From Telmatospirillum sp. (GTDB lineage Bacteria > Pseudomonadota > Alphaproteobacteria > CACIAM-22H2): a DNA stretch of 64,000 nucleotides. Position numbers and translations under genes: made by a program. This document shows positions 25,164-37,800 of this stretch, in pieces. The notes under the pieces were generated by a model. That model was not told the origin of the DNA. It did not search any database and saw nothing but the letters and a program-made list of their open reading frames with translations. The DNA is taken from NCBI GenBank assembly GCA_020248985.1, contig JADCGL010000022.1, positions 306,680-370,679 of the forward strand, written 5' to 3'. The stretch's first letter is position 1; each line of letters begins with the position of its first letter.

Positions 25164-26246
25164 ATGACCCCCCGCTCGATCTCCCGCCGCTTTGCCGTCG
25201 GCGGCGGCTTGGCGCTGTTCTCGGCCCCCGTGCTCGCGCAGCATGCCGGGCACGGCCCCGTCTACGAACGCCTGAACCAGCCCGGCCGCATCGACGTGCC
25301 GGCGATCGCGCAAGAACAGCGCGTGTTCGATTCGATCGCGCCCAAAGCGCCGCGGCAGGGGCGCTGGATCGAGCGCGCCCCGCTGCCGTTGCCGCGCACC
25401 GAAATGGCGTGGGCGGCCGAGCGCAACGGCAAGCTGCATCTCGTGGGCGGCTATGCCGAGCAGCGCGTCGACAAGCCCTACCACCATATCTACGACGCGG
25501 CGGCCAACAGCTGGCTGCAAGCACCGGACCTGCCGCTGGGGGCCAACCATGTCGGCGTCGCCGTGCTCGACGGGCGGCTCTATGCGCTCGGCGGCTTCAT
25601 CGACCAGAATCGCCGCCCGCATGCCGAATGTTTCGTGTTCGGGGCCGAAGGCGAGCGCTGGTCGAAGATCGCGCCCTTGCCCACACCGATGGGTGCGATG
25701 GGCTGCATCGCCTACGAGGGCCGCATCCATGCGGTCGGCGGGGCCGACGGCGACACGGCCGAAGCGCGCCTGTCGCGCAGCCAGCACATCGTCTACGACC
25801 CCAAGACCGACAAATGGGGTACTGCCGCCCCGTTGCCGACGGCGCGCGACCATATCGGCATCGTCGCGAATGCCGGGCTCGTCCATGTGATCGGCGGGCG
25901 CGTGAATAGTTTTTACACAAACTCGCATCTGCACCACACCTACGACGCCAAGGAAGACGCGTGGCGCATGCGCAATCCGCTGCCGACCGCGCGCTCAGGG
26001 CATGGGGCCACGCTCTATCGCGGCCAGATTTTCTGCATGGGCGGGGAAGGCTCGAACCGCGTGTTCGGCCAGAACGAAGCCTACGACCCCACGACCGACA
26101 AATGGCTCGCCTACGCGCCGATGGCCACCCCGCGCCACGGCATGGGGGCGGTCGCGATCGGCGACGCGATCTACGTCGCCGGCGGCGGCCCGGTCATGGG
26201 CGGGGGCGTGAAGAGCGCCGTGCACGAGGCGTTTACGCTGGCATAG
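25164..26246 (+). CDS. Exported kelch-repeat beta-propeller protein
   Basis: Start ATG 25164 after GGAG, 360 residues. The N-terminus (S-R-R-F-A-V-G-G-G then a hydrophobic core ending A-L-A-Q type) is a probable Tat signal. Five to six kelch units follow, each with a G-G doublet and a spaced Y/W pair: LHLVGGYAE, LYALGGFID, IHAVGGADG, VHVIGGRVN, FCMGGEG and IYVAGGGP. This predicts a six-bladed propeller in the periplasm. The ligand is unknown; a pairing with the preceding VWA-like protein is possible. It overlaps the next, convergent gene by 14 bp. Confidence 0.85.
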   Translation: MTPRSISRRFAVGGGLALFSAPVLAQHAGHGPVYERLNQPGRIDVPAIAQEQRVFDSIAPKAPRQGRWIERAPLPLPRTEMAWAAERNGKLHLVGGYAEQRVDKPYHHIYDAAANSWLQAPDLPLGANHVGVAVLDGRLYALGGFIDQNRRPHAECFVFGAEGERWSKIAPLPTPMGAMGCIAYEGRIHAVGGADGDTAEARLSRSQHIVYDPKTDKWGTAAPLPTARDHIGIVANAGLVHVIGGRVNSFYTNSHLHHTYDAKEDAWRMRNPLPTARSGHGATLYRGQIFCMGGEGSNRVFGQNEAYDPTTDKWLAYAPMATPRHGMGAVAIGDAIYVAGGGPVMGGGVKSAVHEAFTLA

Positions 26247-26868
26247 GGCCTGCCGCGTCTTTGCGCGCATAGACATGCAGCCAAGGGGTGGGCTCGGCAT
26301 CGTAGCCGGTGCCCATCACTTGCTCGATCTGCGGCGACGGGAAACCGACGTCGGCGAAGGTGGCCGCGAGCCAATCTGGCGAAGGGTAATTGTAGAGGCG
26401 CCCGAAACGGTCGCGGCCTTCTTGCGTGCCTTCTTTGAAGCTCGAATAGAAGACGCCGTCTGCACGCAGTGCGCGGTGGATCGCGCGCAGAATGCCGGGC
26501 AGTTCGGCGCGCGGCACGTGCAGCAGGCACGCGTTGGCGTACACGCCGTCATACGCGTTTTTCGCTGCGAGATCGGCAAAGCGCAGCACCTGCACGGAGC
26601 GGCCCAACCGCTTCTGCGCCTCGGCCGCCAATTCGGGCGAGCCGTCGCTGGGCGTGAGGTCGAGGCCCTTGGCGAGCAAGGCCGCACTGTCGCGCCCGCT
26701 GCCGCAGCCGAGTTCGAGCACGGCCGCGTTCGGCGCGAGCAACGACGAGAAACGTTCGATGTGGCGCATATTCGGCGGCGTGCCGCGGGCGGCATAGCGC
26801 GCGGCTTCGGCCGCATAAAATGCGGTCGTCTGCGGGTCGTCGGCCATCGATTGGTCTTTCTGTTGCAT
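26233..26868 (-). CDS. SAM-dependent class I methyltransferase
   Basis: A 211-residue protein; a second ATG at 26847 is an equally likely start. Motif I is VLELGCGSGRDS at about 50-61. D-G-S follows at the end of strand 2, and YDGVYANACLLHV covers motif II. It resembles the small type-11/25 methyltransferases. The substrate is unknown. It converges on the kelch gene and is divergent from the ABC operon, with no clear functional link to either. Confidence 0.8.
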   Translation of the reverse strand: MQQKDQSMADDPQTTAFYAAEAARYAARGTPPNMRHIERFSSLLAPNAAVLELGCGSGRDSAALLAKGLDLTPSDGSPELAAEAQKRLGRSVQVLRFADLAAKNAYDGVYANACLLHVPRAELPGILRAIHRALRADGVFYSSFKEGTQEGRDRFGRLYNYPSPDWLAATFADVGFPSPQIEQVMGTGYDAEPTPWLHVYARKDAAGPMPA

Positions 26869-26929
26869 ACGTTCGGGGCCCGGCGTTTAACTTGGCGCTC
26901 CGAAATCTAGCACGAGGGTTGGCCTTGGC

Positions 26930-27630
26930 ATGACTTGGTCCGTAGTGGCACACGACCGCGCAAGCGGCGAATTCGGCATTGCCGTGGCGACGCGGTTTTT
27001 TGCCGTGGGCGCCTTGTGCATGTATGTGAAGCCGGGGGCCGGGGCCGTGGCCACGCAAGCCTTGATCAATCCCTATCACGGGATCGACGGCATCGATTTG
27101 CTCGAGCGCGGCATTCCGGCCAAGGAAGCTTTGGCGGCCCTGCTTGCGCGCGATGCCGGGCGCAGCGTGCGCCAAGTGCATCTGATGGACGCGGTCGGCG
27201 ATTTTGCCGCCCACACGGGCGAGGGCTGCATCGACTTCGCGGGCCATCTGATCTTCGAAGATTTTTCGGTCGCCGGAAACATGCTCGCGGGCAAGCAGGT
27301 GATCGAGGCGACGGCCGAGGCGTTCGCGCTGAATGCGGGCCTGCCGCTGGCCGAGCGTTTCATCGCCGCCCTCGATGCGGGCGAGGCCGTGGGTGGGGAC
27401 AAGCGCGGGCGCCAGTCGGCCGCCTTGCGCATCCACAAAAACGACGAGTACCCCGTGCTCGACATCCGCGTGGACGACCACGAATATCCGCTCGTCGAAC
27501 TGCGCCGCCTGTACGAAAAAAGCAAAGAACGTTTTTCGATTTTCCGCCAATTCCTCGCCTCGCGCGACAATATCGCGGGCACCTACGACCGCAGCAAAAT
27601 CGACGCGGCCCTCGCGGCGGCCGGCATCAA

Positions 27631-27634
<4 letters not shown>
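26930..27634 (+). CDS. DUF1028 (Ntn-hydrolase-like) protein heading an ABC operon
   Basis: A 234-residue protein of the DUF1028 family. It begins MTWSVVAHD, then has [20 protein letters not shown] (about 37-52) and the GNML element typical of the family. Structures place DUF1028 in the Ntn-hydrolase superfamily, though its activity is not firmly assigned. The stop codon overlaps the start of the first ABC ATPase (ATGA at 27631-27634). Translational coupling with a peptide importer suggests it processes an imported amide or peptide (inference). Confidence 0.85.
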
Positions 27635-29678
<2,044 letters not shown>

Positions 29679-29700
29679 TCCCCCACGAAGGAGACCAAAA

Positions 29701-31221
29701 ATGTCCAAATTCCGAACCTTGATGGCCGCCATGACGGCCCTCGGCCTGATGGCCGGCGCTGCCGCCGCGCAGACGACGATGCGCATCGGCCTCGCTGAGG
29801 ATCCCGACGCGCTCGACCCCACGTTTGCGCGCACCTTCGTGGGCCGCATCGTGTTCGCGGGTCTCTGCGACAAATTGTTCGACATCGACAACGATCTCAA
29901 GATCGTGCCGCAGCTCGCGACCGGCTTCGAATGGAGCGATGCGGGCAAGACGCTGACGCTCAAGCTGCGCGACGGCGTCACGTTCCACGACGGCGAAAAG
30001 ATGGACGCCGAAGCCGTGCGCTTCAGCCTCGACCGCCATCTCAACGCGCCGCGCTCGGGCAGGCGTGCGGAAATCTCGGTCGTGCAGACGATCACGGTCG
30101 TCGATCCTTTGACCGTGCGCCTCACGCTGTCGACAGCGTTCGCCCCGCTCGTGGCGCAGTTCACGGACCGTGCGGGCATGATCGTGAGCCCCAAGGCCGC
30201 GATCGCCGCAGGCGACCAGTTCGCCGCCAGGCCCGTGTGCGCGGGTCCGTTCCGCTTCGTCGAGCGCATCGCGCAGGACCGCATCGTGCTCGAGAAATTT
30301 CCGCAGTACTGGAACGTCGCCAACGTGCATGTGGACCGCGTGATCTATCAGCCGATCCCGGACAACTCGGTGCGCTTCGCCAATCTGCAGGCGGGTGCCC
30401 TCGACATGATCGAGCGCCTGCAGCCGACCGACCTGCCGGCCGCGCGGCGCAACGCGCGCCTGCGCGTGGTGCCGATCTCCGAACTCGGCTACCAGGGCAT
30501 CACGATCAACACCGGCAACGGCGAGCGCGCCAAATCGCCGATCGGCTCGGATGCGCGCGTGCGCGAAGCCTTCGACCTCGCCATCGACCGCGCCGTGATC
30601 AACCAGGTCGTCTACAACGGCGAGTTCACGCCGACGGCACAGGCGGTTCCGCCCTCGAGCCCCTACCACAACAAGAACCTCAAAGCGTCCGCGCGCAATC
30701 TCGACCGCGCCAAGGCGCTGATGGCACAGACCGGCCTGCGCCTGCCGGTCGTGGTCAATCTCACCACGCCGCCCAACCCCGATCTGCGCCAGGTGGCCGA
30801 GATCGTGCAGGCCATGACCAAAGAAGCCGGCTTCGATGTGCGCATCAACGTGATGGAGTTCGCAAGTTCGCTGAACGCCGCCGAGCGCGGCGAGTTCGAA
30901 GCCTATCTGCTCGCGTGGAGCGGCCGCCCCGATCCGGACGGCAATCTCTACGTCTTCGTCACCAAGGACGGGCCGCAGAACTACGGCAAGTATCTGAACC
31001 CGGAAGTGGACCGCCTGATGGACGAGCAGCGCACCATCGCCGATCCCACGCAGCGCATGGCCGTGCTCGAAAAGATTTCGGCGATCACGGCGGCCGATCG
31101 GCCGATCCTTTATATGTGGCATCGCACAAACTTCCTTGCGCACGGGCAGCGTCTCACCGGCTTCGTGCCGGTGACCGACGGGCTCATCCGCCTGCAGGGC
31201 GTGCGGCTCGCCGCAAACTAA
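29701..31221 (+). CDS. Peptide-type ABC transporter substrate-binding protein (SBP_bac_5)
   Basis: Start ATG 29701 after AAGGAGA, 506 residues. A Sec signal ends near AAAAQ. The mature part shows the family-5 hallmarks: P-D-A-L-D-P, a W-x-x-x-x-D-x-x-T-x-T-L-K-L-R-D-G-V-x-F-H-D-G stretch (about 79-99) and A-G-P-F-R-F. The ligand could be an oligopeptide, opine or glutathione-like compound. It is the first of two binding proteins in this operon and is clearly diverged from the second, so the importer may have two specificities. Confidence 0.9.
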   Translation: MSKFRTLMAAMTALGLMAGAAAAQTTMRIGLAEDPDALDPTFARTFVGRIVFAGLCDKLFDIDNDLKIVPQLATGFEWSDAGKTLTLKLRDGVTFHDGEKMDAEAVRFSLDRHLNAPRSGRRAEISVVQTITVVDPLTVRLTLSTAFAPLVAQFTDRAGMIVSPKAAIAAGDQFAARPVCAGPFRFVERIAQDRIVLEKFPQYWNVANVHVDRVIYQPIPDNSVRFANLQAGALDMIERLQPTDLPAARRNARLRVVPISELGYQGITINTGNGERAKSPIGSDARVREAFDLAIDRAVINQVVYNGEFTPTAQAVPPSSPYHNKNLKASARNLDRAKALMAQTGLRLPVVVNLTTPPNPDLRQVAEIVQAMTKEAGFDVRINVMEFASSLNAAERGEFEAYLLAWSGRPDPDGNLYVFVTKDGPQNYGKYLNPEVDRLMDEQRTIADPTQRMAVLEKISAITAADRPILYMWHRTNFLAHGQRLTGFVPVTDGLIRLQGVRLAAN

Positions 31222-31230
31222 GGCCCGCGC

Positions 31231-32175
31231 ATGTTCGCTTTCCTCGCCCGCCGTCTCGCCAGCATCGTGCCGACCTTGATCGTCGTCTCGATGCTGGTGT
31301 TCGGGCTGCAATTGCTGCTGCCCGGCGACCCAGCTTCGATGCTGGCGGGCGAGGATCGCGACGAACAATCCTTGGCCGAAATCCGCGCCTATTACGGGCT
31401 CGACCAGCCGATCTACGTGCAGTATCTGCGCTGGATCGGCGGCGTGCTGCAGGGCGATTTCGGCACGTCCCTGCGCATCGGCCAGCCGGTGCTGGAACTC
31501 GTGCTCGCGAAACTGCCCGTCACGCTGCAGTTGGGCGGCATGGCGTTTTTGATCGCGTGCCTGATCGGCATCCCGATGGGCGTGCTCTCGGCCGTGCGCA
31601 AAGATTCGGTGTGGGACTACGCCGCCAACGCGATCGCTTTGTGGGGCCTGTCGACGCCGAATTTCTGGCTCGGCATCATGCTTATTCTTTTGGTGTCGGT
31701 CGAACTCGGTTGGCTACCGCCGTCGGGCTACGTAAGCCCGTTCGAAGACTGGAAGCAGAGCTTGGCCACCACGATCATGCCGGCCTTCGTGCTCGGCAAT
31801 TCGATCGCGGCCGTGTTCATGCGCCACACGCGCGCGGCCATGCTGCAGGCCTTGAACCAAGATTATGTGCGCACTGCGCGCGCCAAGGGCCTCAGCGAAA
31901 AGATCGTCATCAACAAACATGCTTTGCGCAACGCGCTGGTGCCCGTGGTGACGCTGGGCGCGCTCGAGCTCGGCGCGCTGTTCTCAGGTGCCGTGCTCAC
32001 CGAACAGGTTTTCACCATCCCGGGCTTCGGCAAGCTCGTCGTCGATGCGGTGTTCAACCGCGACTATCTGGTCGTGCAGGGCGTGGTGCTCGTGACGGCC
32101 ACGGCCTATGTCGGCTTCAATCTTTTGGCCGACATCGCCTATTTCCTCATCAATCCGCGGCTGCGCCAGCAATGA
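31231..32175 (+). CDS. Peptide-type ABC transporter permease (DppB-like)
   Basis: A 314-residue membrane protein with six helices. The EAA loop is visible in ARAKGLSEKIVINKHALRNA (about 213-232), and the N-terminal R-R-L-A-S-I-V-P-T-L-I-V-V-S and L-P-G-D-P elements are typical of DppB. Its stop overlaps the start of the next permease by 4 bp. Confidence 0.92.
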   Translation: MFAFLARRLASIVPTLIVVSMLVFGLQLLLPGDPASMLAGEDRDEQSLAEIRAYYGLDQPIYVQYLRWIGGVLQGDFGTSLRIGQPVLELVLAKLPVTLQLGGMAFLIACLIGIPMGVLSAVRKDSVWDYAANAIALWGLSTPNFWLGIMLILLVSVELGWLPPSGYVSPFEDWKQSLATTIMPAFVLGNSIAAVFMRHTRAAMLQALNQDYVRTARAKGLSEKIVINKHALRNALVPVVTLGALELGALFSGAVLTEQVFTIPGFGKLVVDAVFNRDYLVVQGVVLVTATAYVGFNLLADIAYFLINPRLRQQ

Positions 32176-33032
32176 CCAGCATTGCCCAAACGGTCGAAAG
32201 CCCCGGACGGCGCGCCTTGCGCCGCTTGCTGCGCCGTCCCGCCGCGATGTTCGGGCTCGCGATCGTAACGCTGTTTGTTGCGGCCGCCCTGCTCGCCCCG
32301 TTTGTCGCCCCCGCCGATCCGATCGCGACGAACTGGGGCGCGATCCGCAAAGCGCCGAGCGCCCTCTATTGGTTCGGCACCGACGAGAACGGCCGCGATC
32401 TTCTGTCGCGCGTGATTTACGGGGCGCGCGCGTCGCTGCAGGCCGGCGTGATTTCGGTCGCGATTTCGATCGCGGTCGGGCTGCCGCTCGGGCTGCTCGC
32501 AGGTTATGTCGGCGGCTGGATCGATGCGGTCATCAGCCGTATCACCGACGCGATGCTGGCCTGCCCGTTCCTGATCCTGGCCATCGCCCTTGCGGCGTTC
32601 CTGGGGCCGAGCCTCACCAACGCGATGATCGCGATCGGCATTTCGGCGACGCCGGCCTTCATCCGCCTCACGCGCGGGGCCACGCTCAATGCCAAGGTCG
32701 ACGACTATATCGAGGCCGCGCGCGCGGTCGGCAATCCGCATTGGCGCATCGCGGCCGTGCACCTGCTGCCCAACATCCTGCCGGCTTTGATGGTGCAGGC
32801 GACTTTGGCATTGGCGGCCGCCATCATCGCCGAGGCGAGCCTGTCGTTCCTGGGATTGGGCCAGCAGCCGCCCGCCCCCAGCTGGGGCTCGATGCTGAAC
32901 AATGCCCAGCGTTTCATCACCCAAGCGCCCTGGATGGCGCTGTTTCCGGGTGCGGCGATTTTCCTCGTGGTTCTGGCCTTCAATCTGCTCGGCGACGGCC
33001 TGCGCGACGCGCTCGACCCCCGCCACCGTTAG
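32172..33032 (+). CDS. Peptide-type ABC transporter permease (DppC-like)
   Basis: Start ATG 32172, 286 residues. The DppC pattern is complete: a cytoplasmic N-terminus, helix 1, then FGTDENGRDLLSRVIYGAR, the EAA loop with A-A-R-A-V-G-N-P-H-W-R, and the C-terminal SFLGLG, W-G-x-M-L and GDGLRDALDPR. It forms the channel with the preceding permease. Confidence 0.92.
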   Translation: MTSIAQTVESPGRRALRRLLRRPAAMFGLAIVTLFVAAALLAPFVAPADPIATNWGAIRKAPSALYWFGTDENGRDLLSRVIYGARASLQAGVISVAISIAVGLPLGLLAGYVGGWIDAVISRITDAMLACPFLILAIALAAFLGPSLTNAMIAIGISATPAFIRLTRGATLNAKVDDYIEAARAVGNPHWRIAAVHLLPNILPALMVQATLALAAAIIAEASLSFLGLGQQPPAPSWGSMLNNAQRFITQAPWMALFPGAAIFLVVLAFNLLGDGLRDALDPRHR

Positions 33033-33084
33033 AGACGGCACCATTCTTGCTGTGCTTTGCCCCTCGCAAATTCGGAGGGGTTCC

Positions 33085-34680
33085 ATGAAGTTCTTTACGA
33101 TGGCAATTGCCGCGGCCGGCTTGGCGCTGGCAGCACCGGTTGCCCACGCGCAAGGCACCTTGCGCATCGGCATGACCGCGTCGGACGTGCCGCTCACCAC
33201 CGGCCAGACCGACCAGGGCGGGGAAGGCATGCGCTTTCTCGGCTACACGGTCTACGACGCGCTGATCAACTGGGACCTCTCGAAGGCGGACCAGCCCTCG
33301 GGCCTCGTGCCCGGCCTTGCCACGAGCTGGTCGGTCGATGCGACCGACAAGAACAAATGGACCTTCAGAATCCGCCCCGGCGTCAAATTCCACGACGGGT
33401 CGGATTTCGACGCCGAAGCGGCCGTCTGGAACTTCGAAAAACTGCTCAACCAGCAAGCGCCGCAATTCGATCCGCGCCAGTCGGCGCAGGGGCGCAGCCG
33501 CATCCCGGCCGTCGCCGCGACCAAGGCCGTCGACAAGCTGACGCTCGAAATCACGACGCGCAGCCCCGACGCCACGCTGCCCTACCAGATCGCCTGGATC
33601 ATGTTCTCGAGCCCGGCGCAGTGGGAGAAGGTCGGCAAGAGCTGGGAGAATTTCGCGCGCACGCCGTCGGGCACGGGCCCGTGGAAGCTCGCCAATTTCG
33701 TGCCGCGCGAGCGCGCCGAACTCGTCCCCAACGCCGAGTATTGGGACAAGGCGCGCGTGCCGAAGCTCGACCGGCTCGTGCTGATCCCGCTGCCCGAAGC
33801 CAGTGCGCGCACCGCCGCGTTGCGCTCGGGCCAGGTCGACTGGATCGAAGCGCCCTCGCCCGACGCGCTCGCCTCGCTGCGCCAGGCCGGCATGAAGATC
33901 GTGACCAACGCCTATCCGCATAACTGGACCTGGCACTTAAGCCGCGTCGAAGGCAGCCCGTGGAACGACATCCGCGTGCGCCAAGCGGCCAACCTCGCGA
34001 TCGACCGCGACGGCATCAAGGAATTGCTGGGCGGCATGGCGATCCCGGCGCAGGGCTTCTTCCCGCCGGGCCATCAATGGTTCGGCGCGCCGAAGTTCAA
34101 GCTGCGCCGCGACTTGACGGAAGCGCGCAAGCTGATGGCCGAAGCCGGCTACGGGCCGGGCCGCAAGCTCGCGACCAAGATCCTGATCGCGCCCTCGGGC
34201 TCGGGCCAGATGCAGCCGCTGCCGATGAACGAGTACGTGCAGCAGAACCTCGCCGACATCGGCATCGACATCACGTTCGAGGTCGTGGACTGGAACACGC
34301 TCATCAATATCTGGCGAGCGGGCGCCAAGCACGAAACGTCGCGCGGGGCGACGGGCATGAACTACACCTACTTCATCCAGGACCCGTTCACCGGCCTCAT
34401 CCGCCATCTGCAGAGCACGCTGCATCCGCCGGCCGGCACCAATTGGGGCCTCTACGCCGATCCAGCGATGGACGCTTTGTTCGAGAAGGTGCGCAACACC
34501 TTCGATCCCGCCGAACAGACCAAGGTGCTGCAGGAAATCCACGAGAAATACGTGGACGAAGCTTTGTTCCTGATGGTCACGCACGACGTGAACCCGCGCG
34601 CGATGACCGCCCGCGTGCAAGGCTTCGTGCAGGCGCAGAACTGGTTCCAGGATTTCTCGTCGATCACGATGTCGCGCTGA
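33085..34680 (+). CDS. Second peptide-type ABC substrate-binding protein (SBP_bac_5)
   Basis: Start ATG 33085 after GGAGGGG, 531 residues, with a Sec signal ending A-H-A-Q. The family-5 stretch K-W-T-F-R-I-R-P-G-V-K-F-H-D-G lies at about 91-106. It is much closer to the binding protein at 41840 than to the first binding protein of its own operon: both share the G-Q-x-D-Q-G start, Y-D-A-L, P-G-L-A-T, SGTGPWK and SGSGQM. A terminator follows. The two importers may therefore share or divide a similar ligand. Confidence 0.9.
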   Translation: MKFFTMAIAAAGLALAAPVAHAQGTLRIGMTASDVPLTTGQTDQGGEGMRFLGYTVYDALINWDLSKADQPSGLVPGLATSWSVDATDKNKWTFRIRPGVKFHDGSDFDAEAAVWNFEKLLNQQAPQFDPRQSAQGRSRIPAVAATKAVDKLTLEITTRSPDATLPYQIAWIMFSSPAQWEKVGKSWENFARTPSGTGPWKLANFVPRERAELVPNAEYWDKARVPKLDRLVLIPLPEASARTAALRSGQVDWIEAPSPDALASLRQAGMKIVTNAYPHNWTWHLSRVEGSPWNDIRVRQAANLAIDRDGIKELLGGMAIPAQGFFPPGHQWFGAPKFKLRRDLTEARKLMAEAGYGPGRKLATKILIAPSGSGQMQPLPMNEYVQQNLADIGIDITFEVVDWNTLINIWRAGAKHETSRGATGMNYTYFIQDPFTGLIRHLQSTLHPPAGTNWGLYADPAMDALFEKVRNTFDPAEQTKVLQEIHEKYVDEALFLMVTHDVNPRAMTARVQGFVQAQNWFQDFSSITMSR

Positions 34681-34700
34681 AATCCTCGGTGCTGAAACAG

Positions 34701-34735
34701 CCCCCGTCCGCCAAACCAGGCGGGCGGGGGTTTTT
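34701..34735 (+). terminator. Rho-independent terminator ending the first ABC operon
   Basis: CCCCCGTCCGCC (34701-34712) pairs with GGCGGGCGGGGG (34719-34730) around AAACCA, followed directly by TTTTT. The stem is GC-rich and 20 bp after the binding-protein stop. Confidence 0.88.
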
Positions 34736-34882
34736 CTTTGGCGCGCGGAACAAATTTGCCAACTGAATCAGGCGTGCGCGGCGTTGTGCCGCACCCCGGT
34801 TAACGCTCTCCCTATCAACGCGGATCGGGCGTAGATTGTCTGCCAAGGCGTACAATGCGCCGTCCGTGGGTGGGAGAGACCG

Positions 34883-37800
34883 ATGAAGTCGATTGTGCGC
34901 GCCGGTTTGGCGCTGGGCTTGGTGCTGCTGGCCGCTTGCGATCCGGACGGCAAACCCGCCGTGTCGCTGCAGCAAGCGCGGCAGATTGCCGCCGAGTTCC
35001 AGGGCCAAAGCTTCCAGCCGCCGCCGCGCACGATCTCGGACATCGCCGCGATTCTCGACCAGCAGAAGCCGGATCCCGCCAAAGTCGCGGCCGCGCTTGC
35101 CAAGGCCGATGCGCAGCCCGCCCCCGCCCTGCAGGGTGCGGAGCTTGCGGCCTTTCTTTACGAGCGCGCCTTGGCATCGGGCGAATTGGGCCGCATCCAG
35201 CAGCGCCTGGCCGATCTGCGCCAAGCCAACGAATTGGCGCGCGCCGCCAATGTCGGCGGCCAGATCCAACAGCGCTATCTGCAGCAGCTCGCCCAGGCCG
35301 AGGCGGCGTCCGGCAATGTCGGGACCGCCATCAAAATGACCGAGACGCGCGTGGCGGAAGCAACCAACCCCGTGCAGCGCTTCAACGCGACCAGCGGCCT
35401 CGTCGGCTGGAGCGTCAATCGCGGCGATCTCGCGCGCGCGACGGCCGAACTCAAGAAGATGGAAGATCTGCTGGTCGAGATCCGCCAGAACTCGCGCATG
35501 CCGCAGCAGACGCTGTGGGACGTGCAAAGCGGGGTCGCGCGCGCGCGCGGCCTCGTGGCGATGGAAAGCGGGCGCTATGCCGAAGCCGAAGCGCATCTGC
35601 GCGCGGCCCTTGCGGAAAACGCGCGCCTCGTCGCCAACGAGCGCAGCGTGACCGCGCAGTGGAGTGCGCCGTCGGGTGCCCTCACCGAGCGCGGCCTGTT
35701 CTTCTCGCAGAACCTCGCCAACGCGATCATGCGCCAGGGTCGCTACGTCGAAGCGGAGGTCGAAATCCGCCGCGTTCTGCTGGCGCGCCTGCAGCGCCAG
35801 GGCCGCTACGCGGTCGAAACGCTGCAGACGGTGCAGCTGCTGGCCGACAATCTGATGGAGCAGGGCCGCATCGCAGAGGCCGAACGACTCGCGCACGCGG
35901 TCTACGATTCCTACGAGACAATGCAGCTCGATCCGAGCTTCAACGGCTATGTGCGCGCGATGGGCTTGGTGGCGCGCGCACAGATGCTGCACGGCGACGC
36001 GTCGGCCGCGTTGCGCACCTTTGCCGATCTGCGCAAGCGCCTGGGCAACAATCGCCAGGCGGTCGCGCGCGTGTTCGACGCGAACCTCACCTGGGGCATG
36101 GCGTCGCTGGTCGGCGGCAATGCGCCCGAAGCCGAGCGCGTCTTCGCGAATATCGCCACCCGGCGCTTGGCCTCGCTCGGCGAGCGCAACTGGGACACCG
36201 CCATGGCGCGCGCCTTGTTGGGTGCGGCGAAGAGTGCGAGGGGCGACGTTCCGGGTGCGCTCGCCGAATTCGACGCCGCCGCCCCGATCCTGCTGCAGAG
36301 CTCGCGCCAGTCGGACGACGAGGAGCAAGGCTCGGCCGGGCGCGACGCGCAGTTGCGCTTGGCCTTCGAAGGCATGATGTCGGCTTTGGCGGCCTCCAAC
36401 CGGCCGGGTGCCGCCGAAGAAGCCTTCCGCATCGCCGACGCCGTGCGCGGCCAGGGCGTGCAGCGCGCCCTTGCGCAATCCTCGGCGCGCGCGGCCGCAA
36501 GCGATCCGGCTTTGACCGAATTCGTGCGCCAGGAACAGGACACGCAAAAGCAAGTGGGCGCCCTGCAAGGGCTGCTCACCAATATTCTGTCCGCCCCCGA
36601 GCGCGACGAAACCGCCGTGCGTGCACTGCGCGTGCAGATCGACAATCTGCGCGCCGCGCGGGCCGCGATCCGCCAGGAGATCGAGCGCCGCTTTCCGGAC
36701 TACGCGAATCTGATCGATCCGCGGCCCGCGACGGTCGAGCAGACGCGCCGCGCTTTGCGCGGCGGCGAAGCGCTGATCGCCACCTATGTCGGGCAGTCGC
36801 AGAGCTTCGTATGGGCCGTGCCGCAGACGGGACCGGTGGCGTTCGCAGGCGTGCCGCTCGGCCGCCAGGCGATCGGCGACACGGTCGCCACGTTGCGCAA
36901 AGCGCTCGATCCCAACGCCGCTGCGCTCGGCGACATTCCGGCTTTCGACGTCGCGCTTGCGGGCAAACTCTACGACGCGCTGCTGAAGCCGGTCGAAGCG
37001 GGCTTTGCCAATGCCGCGTCGCTGCTCGTGGTGCCGCACGACACGCTCGGCCAATTGCCGTTCGGCGTGCTGGTCACGAACCAAGTGCAGCTCGCCGCCG
37101 AGCGCGACGGCGAGGCGCTATTCTCGGCCTACAAGCCCGTGCCGTTCCTGATCCGCAAGGCCGCGATCACGCAGCTGCCGTCGGTCGCCTCGCTTGCCAC
37201 GCTGCGCAGCCTGCCGCCCGCCCCCGCCAATCGGCGCGCCTTCATCGGCTTCGGCGATCCGTGGTTCAGTGCCGAGCAAATGGTCGAAGCAAAAACCGAA
37301 GCGGCCGCCGCCGCGCAAACCGCGAGCCTCGCCACGCGCGGTGCGGCCAATCGGCTGCAGACGCGCGGGCTGCCGCTCGTGCGCCGCTCGGCCCCGGCCA
37401 CGACCGGCATCGACAGCGCGGAGCTTGCCAATCTGCCGCGCCTGCCCGACACGGCCGACGAGGTGCGCGGCATCGCCCTTGCCCTCAATGCCGCACCGTC
37501 GGATTTGTATTTGGGCGCCGCCGCCAACGAGCGAAACGTCAAGACGGTCGATCTTTCGAATCGTCGCGTCGTGATGTTCGCCACGCACGGGCTGATCCCT
37601 GGCGATCTCAACGGCCTGCTGCAGCCGGCCTTGGCGCTGTCGGCCCCCAACGTCGCCGACATCGACGGCGACGGGCTGCTCACGCTCGACGAGGTGCTGG
37701 GCCTCAAGCTCAATGCCGATTGGGTTGTGCTCTCGGCCTGCAACACGGCGACCGGCGACGGGGCCGGGGCCGAAGCCGTCTCCGGCCTCGGGCGTGCTTT

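Noticed and set aside
37655..37700. EF-hand-like D-I-D-G-D-G loop in the CHAT protein
   Set aside because: CHAT domains commonly have a D-G-x-L-T-x-x-E-x-x-x-L segment at this position, so calcium binding is not supported by the loop alone.
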